A stretch of 64,000 bases of DNA from Candidatus Fraserbacteria bacterium (GTDB lineage Bacteria; Bipolaricaulota; Bipolaricaulia; RBG-16-55-9; JAJCYT01), in assembly GCA_029262795.1 (NCBI GenBank), contig JAJCYT010000021.1:1-64000 (forward strand). The letters run 5' to 3'. Position 1 is the stretch's first letter; every line of letters begins with the position of its first letter. This document shows, in pieces, positions 1 to 8,077 of the stretch. The position numbers and the translations under genes were made by a program. Below the pieces are notes generated by a model. It saw nothing but the letters and a program-made list of their open reading frames with translations. It did not search any database and was not told the origin of the DNA.

Positions 1-244
1 ATAGCTGTCAACTTAAGCCGCAAGTCCTTGAAATATCCCCGAAGGGGCTTAATGTTAGTAGCTCCGGGTGCAAACCCGGAGGTAAATGGAACACCCGACC
101 CAAATCGCCCTGAAGGGGCGAAACTTTCTTTGTCTCACCCCCTTCAGGGGGATTTTGGGACTTAATACATCCCATGGGTTGGAAACCCATGGGATGTATT
201 AACCCCCTTCGAGGAAATAACTTGTGGCTTAGCTTGACAGCTAT
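1..244. repeat. MITE-like element with terminal inverted repeats
   Basis: The first 11 bases (ATAGCTGTCAA) recur in inverted form at 234-244, and the similarity continues inward for about 25 bases with mismatches, so the stretch has terminal inverted repeats. Inside are stacked palindromes: a 17-bp perfect stem at 164-200 with a 3-base loop, and smaller ones near 107-121 and 137-152 built on CCTGAAGGGG/CCCCTTCAGG. No coding frame of note is present. This is the form of a non-autonomous miniature element or a composite of REP-type palindromes. It lies just downstream of the secA stop. It may extend left of the window, since the repeat starts at base 1. Confidence 0.7.
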
Positions 245-276
245 GCGCAGGGAAGGCGGGAATCACAATGCGGAAG

Positions 277-3093
277 TTAGCGACCACAGCACTTCTTGAA
301 TTTCTTGCCGCTGCCACAGGAGCAAGGGTCATTGCGACCGACTTTGGGTAAGTCGCGCTTAATTGTTTTGGGAACTTGTTGGGCTTGGGCGGCCATTTGC
401 GCTTGCACTTCTGGAGGAACATTGCCAATAGGAGCTTGGTGGGCTTGGTCATGACTAAAATTTTGGGGATTCCAGATTTCGTTCAAGAGATCCAAGTCAC
501 TCTTCTCAATGGTCAGCTTGAAGATACAATCGGTAACTTCTTCTTGGATAGCAGAGAGAAGTTCATCAAACAAATGGTAGCCTTCTCGTTTATATTCTAT
601 TTTTGGGTCTTTTTGCCCCATAGCGACCAAGTTAATGCCTGACTTTAGCACATCCATAGCATAGAGGTGATCTTTCCATTTAGAGTCGATGTTACTCAAA
701 AGAAGATAGCTTTCTAGCTCTCTCATGGCTTCGCTACTCATTTCTTTCTCTCGTTTATCGTACTCTTTTTTTGTTGCATCCAGAAGTATTTCTTGCACTT
801 CTTTGTAGTTTTTTCCTTCGAGTTCTTGCGGTTTTTTATGGATAAGAAACTTGCTTGCGAGCCAATCACATAGTCCCGAATAATCCCACTCATTTTCCGC
901 ACGATCAGGTAAGTAAATGTCAAGAGCGACATCTATTCTATCTTCGATCATTCGGGTAACGGTTTTTCGCAGTTCCTTGCGATTCAAAACGCTTTGTCGG
1001 TTATCATAGATTAATTTTCTTTGCTCGTTCATCACTTCATCATATTCGAGGAGTGATTTCCGGATATCAAAGTTATATCCTTCGACGCGTTTCTGGGCTT
1101 TTCCAATACCTCGGTTTAGCATGGGGTGACGGATATCTTGTCCCTCTTGCATTCCCATACCTTGCATGAGTTTAATCATGGCAGGAGGAGCGAATTTTCT
1201 CAGGAGGTCATCTTCAAAAGAGAGAAAAAAGCGAGAGCTCCCGGGATCTCCTTGGCGTCCACAACGTCCTCTTAGTTGGTTATCAATTCGGCGAGAATCA
1301 TGTCGTTCTGTTCCGAGAACATGTAGTCCTCCAAGACTTTGAACGGACTCGCATAGTTGGACAGGAGACATTTGGACTTCCTCCCAGTAGTCTTCCAGTT
1401 TGCTTTTGATTTCATCTAAGCTAAGTTCTTCTAGCGACTTCTTCATCGGCTGATCTTTCAAGAAAACCTTTGCCCAGTGTTGGTAAAGTTTTTCTTCGAA
1501 TTGAGAATCGTCTAATGATAATTTCTTGGGAGCAAGTCGATTCTCTTTCCAGTGATCTAAGAGCTGCTTCTTGGTGAAAGTCCCCAGTTTAATATCAGTA
1601 CCACGACCTGCCATGTTGGTTGCTACAGTTACTGCTCCTAAGTGCCCCGCTTTGGCCACAACCCCCGCTTCTTTTTCATGGTACTTCGCATTCAAAACTT
1701 GATGAGGAATTTCTCGAGCAGTGAGTATTTTTGAAATTAGCTCTGATTTTTCTACCGTAATCGTACCGACGAGCACAGGTCGGCCACATCGGTGGTAAAG
1801 AGTTATTTCTTGAGCGATCGCCTGATATTTTTCGGAGTCCGTTCCATAAATAGCGTCATCGTGAGAGAGACGTTTGAGAGGACGATTTGTCGGAACACAA
1901 AGAACATCTAGGTTGTAAATTTTATCAAATTCACCAGCTTCAGTTACCGCAGTACCAGTCATACCAGAGAGTTTATTGAAAAGGCGGAAGTAATTTTGAA
2001 AAGTGATGCTGGCCAAAGTTTGGTTTTCTTCTCGAATTTTTAGTTTTTCTTTGGCTTCTATGGCTTGATGAAGCCCATCACTCCAGCGTCTTCCGGGTTG
2101 AGGTCGTCCGGTGTGTTCATCAATGATGACAATCTGGCCTTCCTTTACCATGTATTCTTTGTCATTTTTAAAGAACTCTTGAGCTCGGAGAGCCTGGCTA
2201 ATATGGTGAGGCCAAACCATATTTTTTCCCTTATAGAAGGAATCTACTCCTATTAATTTCTCGGCATACTCGATACCTTCTTCTGTTAAAAGAGCCAATT
2301 GTTCTTTTTCTTTTAATTCGAAGTGAACCCCTTCTTTGAGTTTTTTTACTAGGCCGCAAGCAGTGTAGTAGCGATCTGTAGATTCTTCTGCGGGACCGGC
2401 GATGATTAAAGGGGTTCGGGCTTCGTCGATAAGTACTGAGTCAACCTCGTCAATAATGGCGTAGTTTAGAACACGTTGGCATTGCTCTTCGCGCGACATT
2501 TTCATGTTGTCGCGAAGATAGTCAAAACCGTATTCATTATTGGTTCCGTAAGTGATATCACAACGGTATTGGCGTAATCTCTCTTGAGGAAACATTTCTG
2601 ATTGAATACACCCAACGGTAAGACCCAAAAATTCAAAGATAGGTCTCATCCAGTCGCAGTCACGCTGCGCAAGATAGTCATTTACTGTTACAACTGCAAC
2701 GTGACCTTGGAGTGCGTTGAGATAGGCTGGACAAGTTGAAACGAGGGTCTTTCCTTCCCCGGTTGTCATTTCTGCAATTTTCCCTTGGTGGAGAACCATT
2801 CCACCGATCATTTGCACGTCAAAGTGACGCATTCCTAGAACTCTCCGAGAAGTTTCTCGGACAACGGCAAATGCTTCTGGCAATATTTTGTCTAAGGTTT
2901 CCCCTTTTCCTAAACGATCTTTAAATTCATTTGTCTTTTCTTTTAGTTGCTTGTCGGAAAGCTCTCTCAGCCCTCCCTCTAAACTATTAATTTTCTCTAC
3001 GACAGGTAAAGTATCTTTCAAGGAACGATCGTTGTGAGAACCAAAGACTTTAACCAAACCTTTGACAAATACTTCTCCGACTCTATCCATCAT
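277..3093 (-). CDS. secA: Preprotein translocase ATPase SecA
   Basis: SecA is the ATPase motor that drives unfolded preproteins through the SecYEG channel. The 938-residue product carries the family in full: Walker A GEGKT at residues 112-116, a Walker B/DEAD-like stretch DEVDSVLIDEARTPL near residue 215, the MAGRGTDIKLG helicase motif, the GTERHDSRRIDNQLRGR motif and a C-terminal zinc-binding SEC-C tail (CSCGSGKKFKKCC). The segment between the MAGRGTD motif and the GTERH motif is long and charged. The start is supported by AAAGGAG upstream of two adjacent ATG codons; the first is used here. It is transcribed alone on the minus strand, and the 272-bp gap upstream presumably holds its promoter. 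Confidence 0.98.
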   Translation of the reverse strand: MMDRVGEVFVKGLVKVFGSHNDRSLKDTLPVVEKINSLEGGLRELSDKQLKEKTNEFKDRLGKGETLDKILPEAFAVVRETSRRVLGMRHFDVQMIGGMVLHQGKIAEMTTGEGKTLVSTCPAYLNALQGHVAVVTVNDYLAQRDCDWMRPIFEFLGLTVGCIQSEMFPQERLRQYRCDITYGTNNEYGFDYLRDNMKMSREEQCQRVLNYAIIDEVDSVLIDEARTPLIIAGPAEESTDRYYTACGLVKKLKEGVHFELKEKEQLALLTEEGIEYAEKLIGVDSFYKGKNMVWPHHISQALRAQEFFKNDKEYMVKEGQIVIIDEHTGRPQPGRRWSDGLHQAIEAKEKLKIREENQTLASITFQNYFRLFNKLSGMTGTAVTEAGEFDKIYNLDVLCVPTNRPLKRLSHDDAIYGTDSEKYQAIAQEITLYHRCGRPVLVGTITVEKSELISKILTAREIPHQVLNAKYHEKEAGVVAKAGHLGAVTVATNMAGRGTDIKLGTFTKKQLLDHWKENRLAPKKLSLDDSQFEEKLYQHWAKVFLKDQPMKKSLEELSLDEIKSKLEDYWEEVQMSPVQLCESVQSLGGLHVLGTERHDSRRIDNQLRGRCGRQGDPGSSRFFLSFEDDLLRKFAPPAMIKLMQGMGMQEGQDIRHPMLNRGIGKAQKRVEGYNFDIRKSLLEYDEVMNEQRKLIYDNRQSVLNRKELRKTVTRMIEDRIDVALDIYLPDRAENEWDYSGLCDWLASKFLIHKKPQELEGKNYKEVQEILLDATKKEYDKREKEMSSEAMRELESYLLLSNIDSKWKDHLYAMDVLKSGINLVAMGQKDPKIEYKREGYHLFDELLSAIQEEVTDCIFKLTIEKSDLDLLNEIWNPQNFSHDQAHQAPIGNVPPEVQAQMAAQAQQVPKTIKRDLPKVGRNDPCSCGSGKKFKKCCGR

Positions 3094-3365
3094 AACAAGC
3101 GTCTCCTTTATTCGGCTGGCATAATATGTTGTTTTGCTTTTACCAGGCCAATTTGACAGACTTATTATGAAGTCTGTTTACTAAAATATTCTCCGTTTAG
3201 ACGCTTACAACATGGATAACTGGTAGCCAGACGCCTTTTCGGAAATTCAAAATTATTTAAACTATCTCAATATATATTCTTTTTCTCTTCAAGAATGATG
3301 CCAAAAAACAGATACACCAAATTTTTTTTGATAAATTTGATTTTTCTACTCTGTCAAATATAGAT

Positions 3366-3785
3366 TTAACGAGGAAGGTAGGGAGCAAATTTTTCTAGGA
3401 GAAGGGGCGGTATGGCTATACTTTTCATTTTCCCTTGTTCCAGTAGGCAGCAAACCATTTTAGAAGTTCCATGAGCAATGGCTTCCTCTTCAAGCAAAAT
3501 ATCTACAGTATAGGTAAGTGATTTGGCTCCCACCTTCGTAATAGTTAAAACTAGATCTACTTCATCTTCAAAACGTATAGGACGTTTGTACTCGAAAGAA
3601 CAGGAAACTCTTGGCCAAGAGAGCATTGCTTCATTGAAAGGCATATAAACAGACAGACCAAGAGAGCGAAAAAAGGCATGTTCGACAACTTCCATATAAC
3701 GAAAATAGTTACTAAAGTGAACGATTCCAGCCATATCTGTCTCAGCAAACTCTGCTCTTTTACTAACTCTAAACTTTGAAGTCAC
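3366..3785 (-). CDS. YbgC/FadM-like acyl-CoA thioesterase (hotdog fold)
   Basis: This 139-residue product matches the single-hotdog 4HBT thioesterase family. Near the N-terminus is the active-site pattern ETDMAGIVHFSNYFRYME, with the Asp corresponding to the catalytic residue of YbgC. Such enzymes hydrolyse acyl-CoA thioesters in the cytoplasm; the substrate cannot be told from sequence. The start is GTG, and it overlaps the stop of the upstream repeat-protein gene in a GTGA arrangement, so the two are translationally coupled. Length is normal for the family. Confidence 0.85.
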   Translation of the reverse strand: MTSKFRVSKRAEFAETDMAGIVHFSNYFRYMEVVEHAFFRSLGLSVYMPFNEAMLSWPRVSCSFEYKRPIRFEDEVDLVLTITKVGAKSLTYTVDILLEEEAIAHGTSKMVCCLLEQGKMKSIAIPPLLLEKFAPYLPR

Positions 3786-4555
3786 TTAGGATTCCTTAAT
3801 TGCAAACTTTCTTTTTCTTTGTTTAACTGGCCTAAGGCCGTTTGAGAGACATAACTATCTAAATCATTGGCTAATTTTTTTAGTACCTCTAGAGGTGTAT
3901 TTTTATTTTTTGCGACAGCCCTACGAATGCCAGGTTCATCACTTTGTGCTAAGTCTGCTAGCTCTGTAGTGGACGTTTTTAAATGGCGAGCTTTTGCTAT
4001 TCCTTGAATAATGGGATCTTGGTCTACTAGTAAAAAATCGAGAACTTCAGACGAAGCTGTCGGGTTTTCTACAATAATGGATCGAATTCTCCTTTTTCTA
4101 TCCTGAGCTAAAGTTTTCAGTAAATCTAGAGAGATACCTGGATTTGCCGCTACTTCCTCTCGAATTTCAACATCTTCTTGAAAAGCTAGCTTATCAAGGA
4201 TAGTTGTAGGAGTTTGCGGGTTGCGAGCAAGGGCCCACCTAACAGCAAAATCAGTATCTTGGGCAAGAGCTTGCAGAGTTCTTTGACTGACATTTGGATG
4301 ACTTGCTATCAGTTGTCGAACAAATGGATCTTGCTCCGTTTGCAAAAGAAGAAAGAGTTCCTGATCGAGACTTTTTTCATTGGATGCAATTTCTACAGAG
4401 TCGGCTCTTTTTTCCTCTTTTTTCAGAGTATCTGTACTTACATAGCCATTACCTGTAACAAATTTATATAAGATGGGGTATTTCGAATAAACTTGGCAGA
4501 TCAAAATACCCAAAGCTATGATTAAGATAAAGGATGATATCTTTTTTCGATCCAT
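3782..4555 (-). CDS. Membrane-anchored leucine-rich-repeat-variant (LRV) protein
   Basis: This 257-residue protein has an N-terminal hydrophobic segment (SFILIIALGILICQVY, about residues 7-22) followed by an acidic linker. About six alpha-helical repeats of roughly 24 residues then follow, with the pattern D..VR..IA.NP..P...L..LA. This is the LRV/HEAT-like solenoid, a protein-interaction scaffold rather than an enzyme. The anchor predicts that the repeats face the periplasm. The gene overlaps the thioesterase downstream and ends 6 bases from the beta-propeller gene upstream, so the three look like one operon. The binding partner is unknown. Confidence 0.75.
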   Translation of the reverse strand: MDRKKISSFILIIALGILICQVYSKYPILYKFVTGNGYVSTDTLKKEEKRADSVEIASNEKSLDQELFLLLQTEQDPFVRQLIASHPNVSQRTLQALAQDTDFAVRWALARNPQTPTTILDKLAFQEDVEIREEVAANPGISLDLLKTLAQDRKRRIRSIIVENPTASSEVLDFLLVDQDPIIQGIAKARHLKTSTTELADLAQSDEPGIRRAVAKNKNTPLEVLKKLANDLDSYVSQTALGQLNKEKESLQLRNPK

Positions 4556-4561
4556 TGTTTT

Positions 4562-5785
4562 CTATTTTCCAGTGATATCTAAGCAAACCATTTCTTGTTC
4601 ATTGCGGGCAAAAAGACGACCATTAGCAACCGTAGGAACAGTCCAGCACTTAGTTCGAGGAAAAATGCTGGTTTTACTTTTTTCCCGATATTCGTTGGGG
4701 TTGAGTTCGACTAAAGCAAGTTTGCCTCTTTCTCCTAAAACAATCATGTGTCCATCAATTCCCAGAAGAGAACCCTTGTTGAAACCTGCTTGGCTCCACT
4801 GGGTTTTACCTTTTTTAAAATCCATACAAACAAGGCGAGTATTATTAAAACCGTAGAAATGGCCTTCGTAAAAAATGGAAGAAGAGAAATGGTTTTTCAT
4901 TTCTCGAGTTTTCCATACTTCTTTTACGCTGTAGCTGCCCCCTCTTTTACTTATTTTTATTAAGGCTGCGCCTGAATTATAACCGGAGGATAAAAAAACA
5001 TAATCGCCTTGTACAATAGGAGTTGCTGCATTAACATCGTGGGCCGTTTTCCATCCATAGCGCCAAAGAACCTTACCGTTTTTGGGAATAACAGATACAA
5101 TTCCTTTGGCAGTAAAAAAAATAAGTTGTTCTTTCCCTCCTATTTTGGCGGAAACAGCTGTGGAGTAGGCTCCTTTATCGTTTGTGGAACGCCAGATTAA
5201 TTTCCCATTGCTCTTATCTAAAGCAATGATACCGTGCCCTGTTCCACCAACGTTACAAACAAGCATACCATCGTAGATATAGGGAGAGGAGGAAAAACCC
5301 CAAGTTACATTTGATGCACTATATTTTCGTAGGAGATCCTGACCCCAAATTTTGTCTCCTGTTTTAGCATCGAGGCAATTGATTATGCCTTGTCCGCTGA
5401 TAGCATAGACTTTTCCTTCATCTACTGTGGGAGTAGAGCGAGGGCCATCTCCAAAGCCATTGCGAAAAATAGAGGACAGGTAGGTTCGCCAAACTTTTTT
5501 TCCGGTCTTTTCATTTAAAGCTATGCAATACTCATCTCCTCTAGTTCCATAAATTGTATAGACTAATCCTTCAGAGACAACAATGCCCGAATAACCAGCT
5601 CCCAGAGGAATACGCCAGACTTGTTTTGGACCACGATTAGGCCATTTTTTCAAAATACCTGTTTCCGAAGAAATTCCATCGGAAACAGGTCCTCGCCATT
5701 GTTCCCAATCATTGGCAAAAAGAACTGTACAGAAATTAAGTAAAATGAAAAATAAAGTTATTTTTTTGAGTTTGTAGTTTTGCAT
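4562..5785 (-). CDS. Secreted PQQ-like beta-propeller protein
   Basis: The 407-residue product starts with a classical signal peptide (KKITLFFILLNFCTVLFAND) and then EQWRGPVSDGIS, a motif typical of planctomycete-type PQQ-like propeller proteins. Blades repeat as GKVYAISGQGIINCLDAKTGDK and LALDKSNGKLIWRS-type units, with W at regular spacing as in quinoprotein dehydrogenase and BamB propellers. No catalytic quinoprotein residues were identified, so the role is probably binding or scaffolding in the periplasm. It is upstream in the probable operon with the LRV protein and the thioesterase. Confidence 0.8.
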   Translation of the reverse strand: MQNYKLKKITLFFILLNFCTVLFANDWEQWRGPVSDGISSETGILKKWPNRGPKQVWRIPLGAGYSGIVVSEGLVYTIYGTRGDEYCIALNEKTGKKVWRTYLSSIFRNGFGDGPRSTPTVDEGKVYAISGQGIINCLDAKTGDKIWGQDLLRKYSASNVTWGFSSSPYIYDGMLVCNVGGTGHGIIALDKSNGKLIWRSTNDKGAYSTAVSAKIGGKEQLIFFTAKGIVSVIPKNGKVLWRYGWKTAHDVNAATPIVQGDYVFLSSGYNSGAALIKISKRGGSYSVKEVWKTREMKNHFSSSIFYEGHFYGFNNTRLVCMDFKKGKTQWSQAGFNKGSLLGIDGHMIVLGERGKLALVELNPNEYREKSKTSIFPRTKCWTVPTVANGRLFARNEQEMVCLDITGK

Positions 5786-5882
5786 AGAAAAACTCCGATT
5801 AACTGTTTCGTCGAAAAGATCAATTTTGGAAAAATTCTTGGTACATTTTAAGTCTTTTCCTGCTTAGGGGAAAGGAAAAACT

Positions 5883-7196
5883 TCAGTTTTTCCTTTCTCC
5901 TAAGTGAGATTTTGAATTTGAGCTGTTGAATTCCTTTTCTTTTTCTTCAAAGTATTTAGATATGGAGTCGTGGTAGTGTTGAGGCCACCATCCCTTAGTC
6001 ATATCATTACTCCAATGAGAAAATTTTTCAGGAGAAGAGAATTCAGAAACGATTTTTTCATGAGGGAAAGAAAAGGAATTCGTGCTAACAGAAGGAAAAG
6101 AATTGTTAAGGGAAAAAAAATTTTGCTGTAGAGAAGGAAAACTCTCCGAGAAGGAAGGCCACTGTAGGCGAAGTGCCATTTTATCATATCCTTGGCGTAT
6201 TCTAGCAATGCTTTGTTTCTTTGTTTTCCTCTCTTCTTCTCGTAAACTTTGCTCTAATTTTTTCCATGCTCGGATGATTTCTGATTTTTCTTGTACAGCG
6301 ATAACTTTTTCCCAGGCAATTTTATCTAGTTTGCTTATTTTACCTATTCCATCTGTTTTGTTTACTAAAGAAGAAAGCTCATGGGAGATATATTTTTCTA
6401 AAGAATGAAGTTTTTCGGGAGAAAGTTCACTAATTTTTTGAGCAATTTGTTCTATTTTACTATTTTTTGGTAATCCTAAATGCTGCTCGATTTGCGAAGA
6501 AATTTTTTGAGATAGAGGATTTTGATTTTCAAGACTGGCTTGTTCCAAGATCTTTTGAAATACTTCTTGAATCTCTTTTCTCACAACGAATTTCTTCTGA
6601 GAAATCTCTCGGAGTTCTTCTACTGAATCAGGAATGACAAAAGAGGACTTGCTATTTTCTGCGAGTATAGATATTTCATCGCTTAGGGCTCTTACTATTT
6701 TTTTTTCTGAAGAAGATAGGGGAGGAGGTAAAGAAGAACATAAAAATAATTTAGTTAGGACGAGAAAAAGACAAGAAATACTATAATGTTTTCTTAAAAC
6801 ATGAAGGGCCTTCTTGATTTTTTGCTCTGACCAGACAGAGCAGAGTTTTTCCTCGGTATCTTTCCATAAATTTTCCCGAAAAGGAGATTTCTTTTTTTCG
6901 AGAAAAACATAATGGGAAGTTCTTACTCTGGAGGATAGTTGATAAAACTGGTCGAGGTAAGAAGCAGTGGTTTCTCTTGAGGGGGGAGAAAAAGGAGAGT
7001 ATTTTAGGTGAAGAATGATGAATAAACTTGTAAAAAAAACAAAGAAAATCCAAAAAGAGGTAAAAAAAATTTGCCCAAGAATAGAGGATAGTAAACAAGT
7101 TAAAATCAGCTGCCAAAAGAATTTTTCGTAGTATTGCCAGGTTAAGAGAAATAAAGTTTTTTGAAGATATTTTTCGATCAAAGTAAATGAGCTCAT
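5883..7196 (-). CDS. Membrane protein with long coiled-coil region, unknown function
   Basis: I do not recognise this 437-residue protein. Two or three hydrophobic helices lie within the first about 70 residues (LILTCLLSSILGQIF and FWIFFVFFTSLFIILH), and another near residues 145-160 (SCLFLVLTKLFLCSSL). Beyond that it is rich in Glu, Lys, Ser and Gln, with heptad-like stretches suggesting coiled coil. The start has AAGGAA 7 bases upstream of ATG. Low GC and many Phe/Lys codons match the left half of the window. A membrane-anchored structural role is likely, but no function is assigned. Confidence 0.6.
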   Translation of the reverse strand: MSSFTLIEKYLQKTLFLLTWQYYEKFFWQLILTCLLSSILGQIFFTSFWIFFVFFTSLFIILHLKYSPFSPPSRETTASYLDQFYQLSSRVRTSHYVFLEKKKSPFRENLWKDTEEKLCSVWSEQKIKKALHVLRKHYSISCLFLVLTKLFLCSSLPPPLSSSEKKIVRALSDEISILAENSKSSFVIPDSVEELREISQKKFVVRKEIQEVFQKILEQASLENQNPLSQKISSQIEQHLGLPKNSKIEQIAQKISELSPEKLHSLEKYISHELSSLVNKTDGIGKISKLDKIAWEKVIAVQEKSEIIRAWKKLEQSLREEERKTKKQSIARIRQGYDKMALRLQWPSFSESFPSLQQNFFSLNNSFPSVSTNSFSFPHEKIVSEFSSPEKFSHWSNDMTKGWWPQHYHDSISKYFEEKEKEFNSSNSKSHLGERKN

Positions 7197-7225
7197 GGAT
7201 CATTCCTTACTGGATCTGGCGGTTG

Positions 7226-7774
7226 CTACTCAGAGAAACTTTGCGCCGTAAAAATCTTTAATTCAATATCTTTTTCTTGCCAAGAATTTTTAGGAAGAGA
7301 AGCTTTTTGGGCAAGATGCTCCAGTGTTTCTTCTCGAGTCCAACCTTGTTCAAGAGCAACTTGAGGTAAGAAAACAGCTTGTCGGTGGTCTTTTTTTAGA
7401 ATTACTCCATGTTTACCAGGATGAAATTCTAGGGGAGAGTTGATTGAGGTCGCAGAGGAAAGGACAGTAATTGATATTTGGATATCAGAAAGTTCTTTTA
7501 GAGTAATAGGAGAAAAACGTCTATCATGGATGGCTGCTTGAATGCTTTTTTCCATCACTTCTTGAAAAAGGGGATTTTGGGCTTGTAATGATCCTACACA
7601 TCCTCGCAAACGTCCCTTTTTTTTGTACGTGACAAAGCATGGATGTTTTTCCCGTAAAATATCAGAAAATGTATCCGGACAAGGTTTGGGCTTTATTTGA
7701 TCCTTTAAATACTCTGAAAGAGTTTTTCGGGCTATTTTGATGAGTGCATCTTTTTGCAACTCGTTGAATTGCAT
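7226..7774 (-). CDS. AMMECR1-domain protein (AmmeMemoRadiSam system A-like)
   Basis: The 182-residue product from the ATG at 7774 matches the AMMECR1 family, including the signature LRGCVGSL and the motif DRRFSPIT. The family's biochemical role is unsettled; members often sit beside Memo-like and radical-SAM genes, neither of which is seen here. The frame stays open upstream to 7912, but those 46 residues come from two copies of a short direct repeat (7815-7842 and 7887-7914). They look like repeat-derived sequence, so the internal Met, which begins the conserved domain, is preferred. The gene ends 30 bases before the coiled-coil membrane gene. Confidence 0.82.
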   Translation of the reverse strand: MQFNELQKDALIKIARKTLSEYLKDQIKPKPCPDTFSDILREKHPCFVTYKKKGRLRGCVGSLQAQNPLFQEVMEKSIQAAIHDRRFSPITLKELSDIQISITVLSSATSINSPLEFHPGKHGVILKKDHRQAVFLPQVALEQGWTREETLEHLAQKASLPKNSWQEKDIELKIFTAQSFSE

Positions 7775-7814
7775 AATAGGGCGTATCCTAATTTTGTTTT
7801 TGGGAGGATATAAT

Positions 7815-8011
7815 TTATCTAAAACGACCCTAAATACTATGCAAGATGGGGGCTTTGGCTTATCTGAAACCGTTTTTTGAAAAAGATTATCTAAAACCGC
7901 TCTAAATACCATGTTCGCTGGAGGGGGAGGCTCCTGTCGAACAGGGGATGTGATTGGCTCTTAATATTTTTATGCCAGCACAACCCCGGCGCGGCAGGAG
8001 CCTTGCCCTCC
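7815..8011. repeat. Inverted and direct repeat cluster between pnp and the AMMECR1 gene
   Basis: Two imperfect 28-bp inverted arms lie at 7920-7947 and 7984-8011 (GGAGG..GGCTCCTG..), separated by 36 bases. Next to them are two direct copies of a roughly 28-bp segment starting TTATCTAAAAC at 7815 and 7887. This looks like a small intergenic repeat family member. The direct copies extend the AMMECR1 reading frame artificially. Confidence 0.65.
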
Positions 8012-8025
8012 ATTTAAAACCTTTT

Positions 8026-8062
8026 ACAGAGTAAGGCTTATAGATAATAAGCCTTACTCTGT
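8026..8062 (-). terminator. Perfect 16-bp hairpin downstream of pnp
   Basis: ACAGAGTAAGGCTTAT and its exact reverse complement flank a 5-base loop, beginning 16 bases past the pnp stop. There is no clean U-tract on the minus strand, so it may act mainly as a 3'-end stabilising hairpin for the rpsO-pnp transcript rather than as a classical terminator. Confidence 0.6.
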
Positions 8063-8077
8063 ATAAGCCTTAAGACT

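Noticed and set aside
3094-3365. Promoter-like TTGACA and palindrome upstream of secA
   Set aside because: The TTGACA lies on the plus strand, where no gene follows; the 7-bp palindrome CAGACTT/AAGTCTG is too short to assign.
7775-7912. N-terminal extension of the AMMECR1 protein
   Set aside because: It is built from two direct repeat copies and precedes the internal Met where the conserved domain begins.
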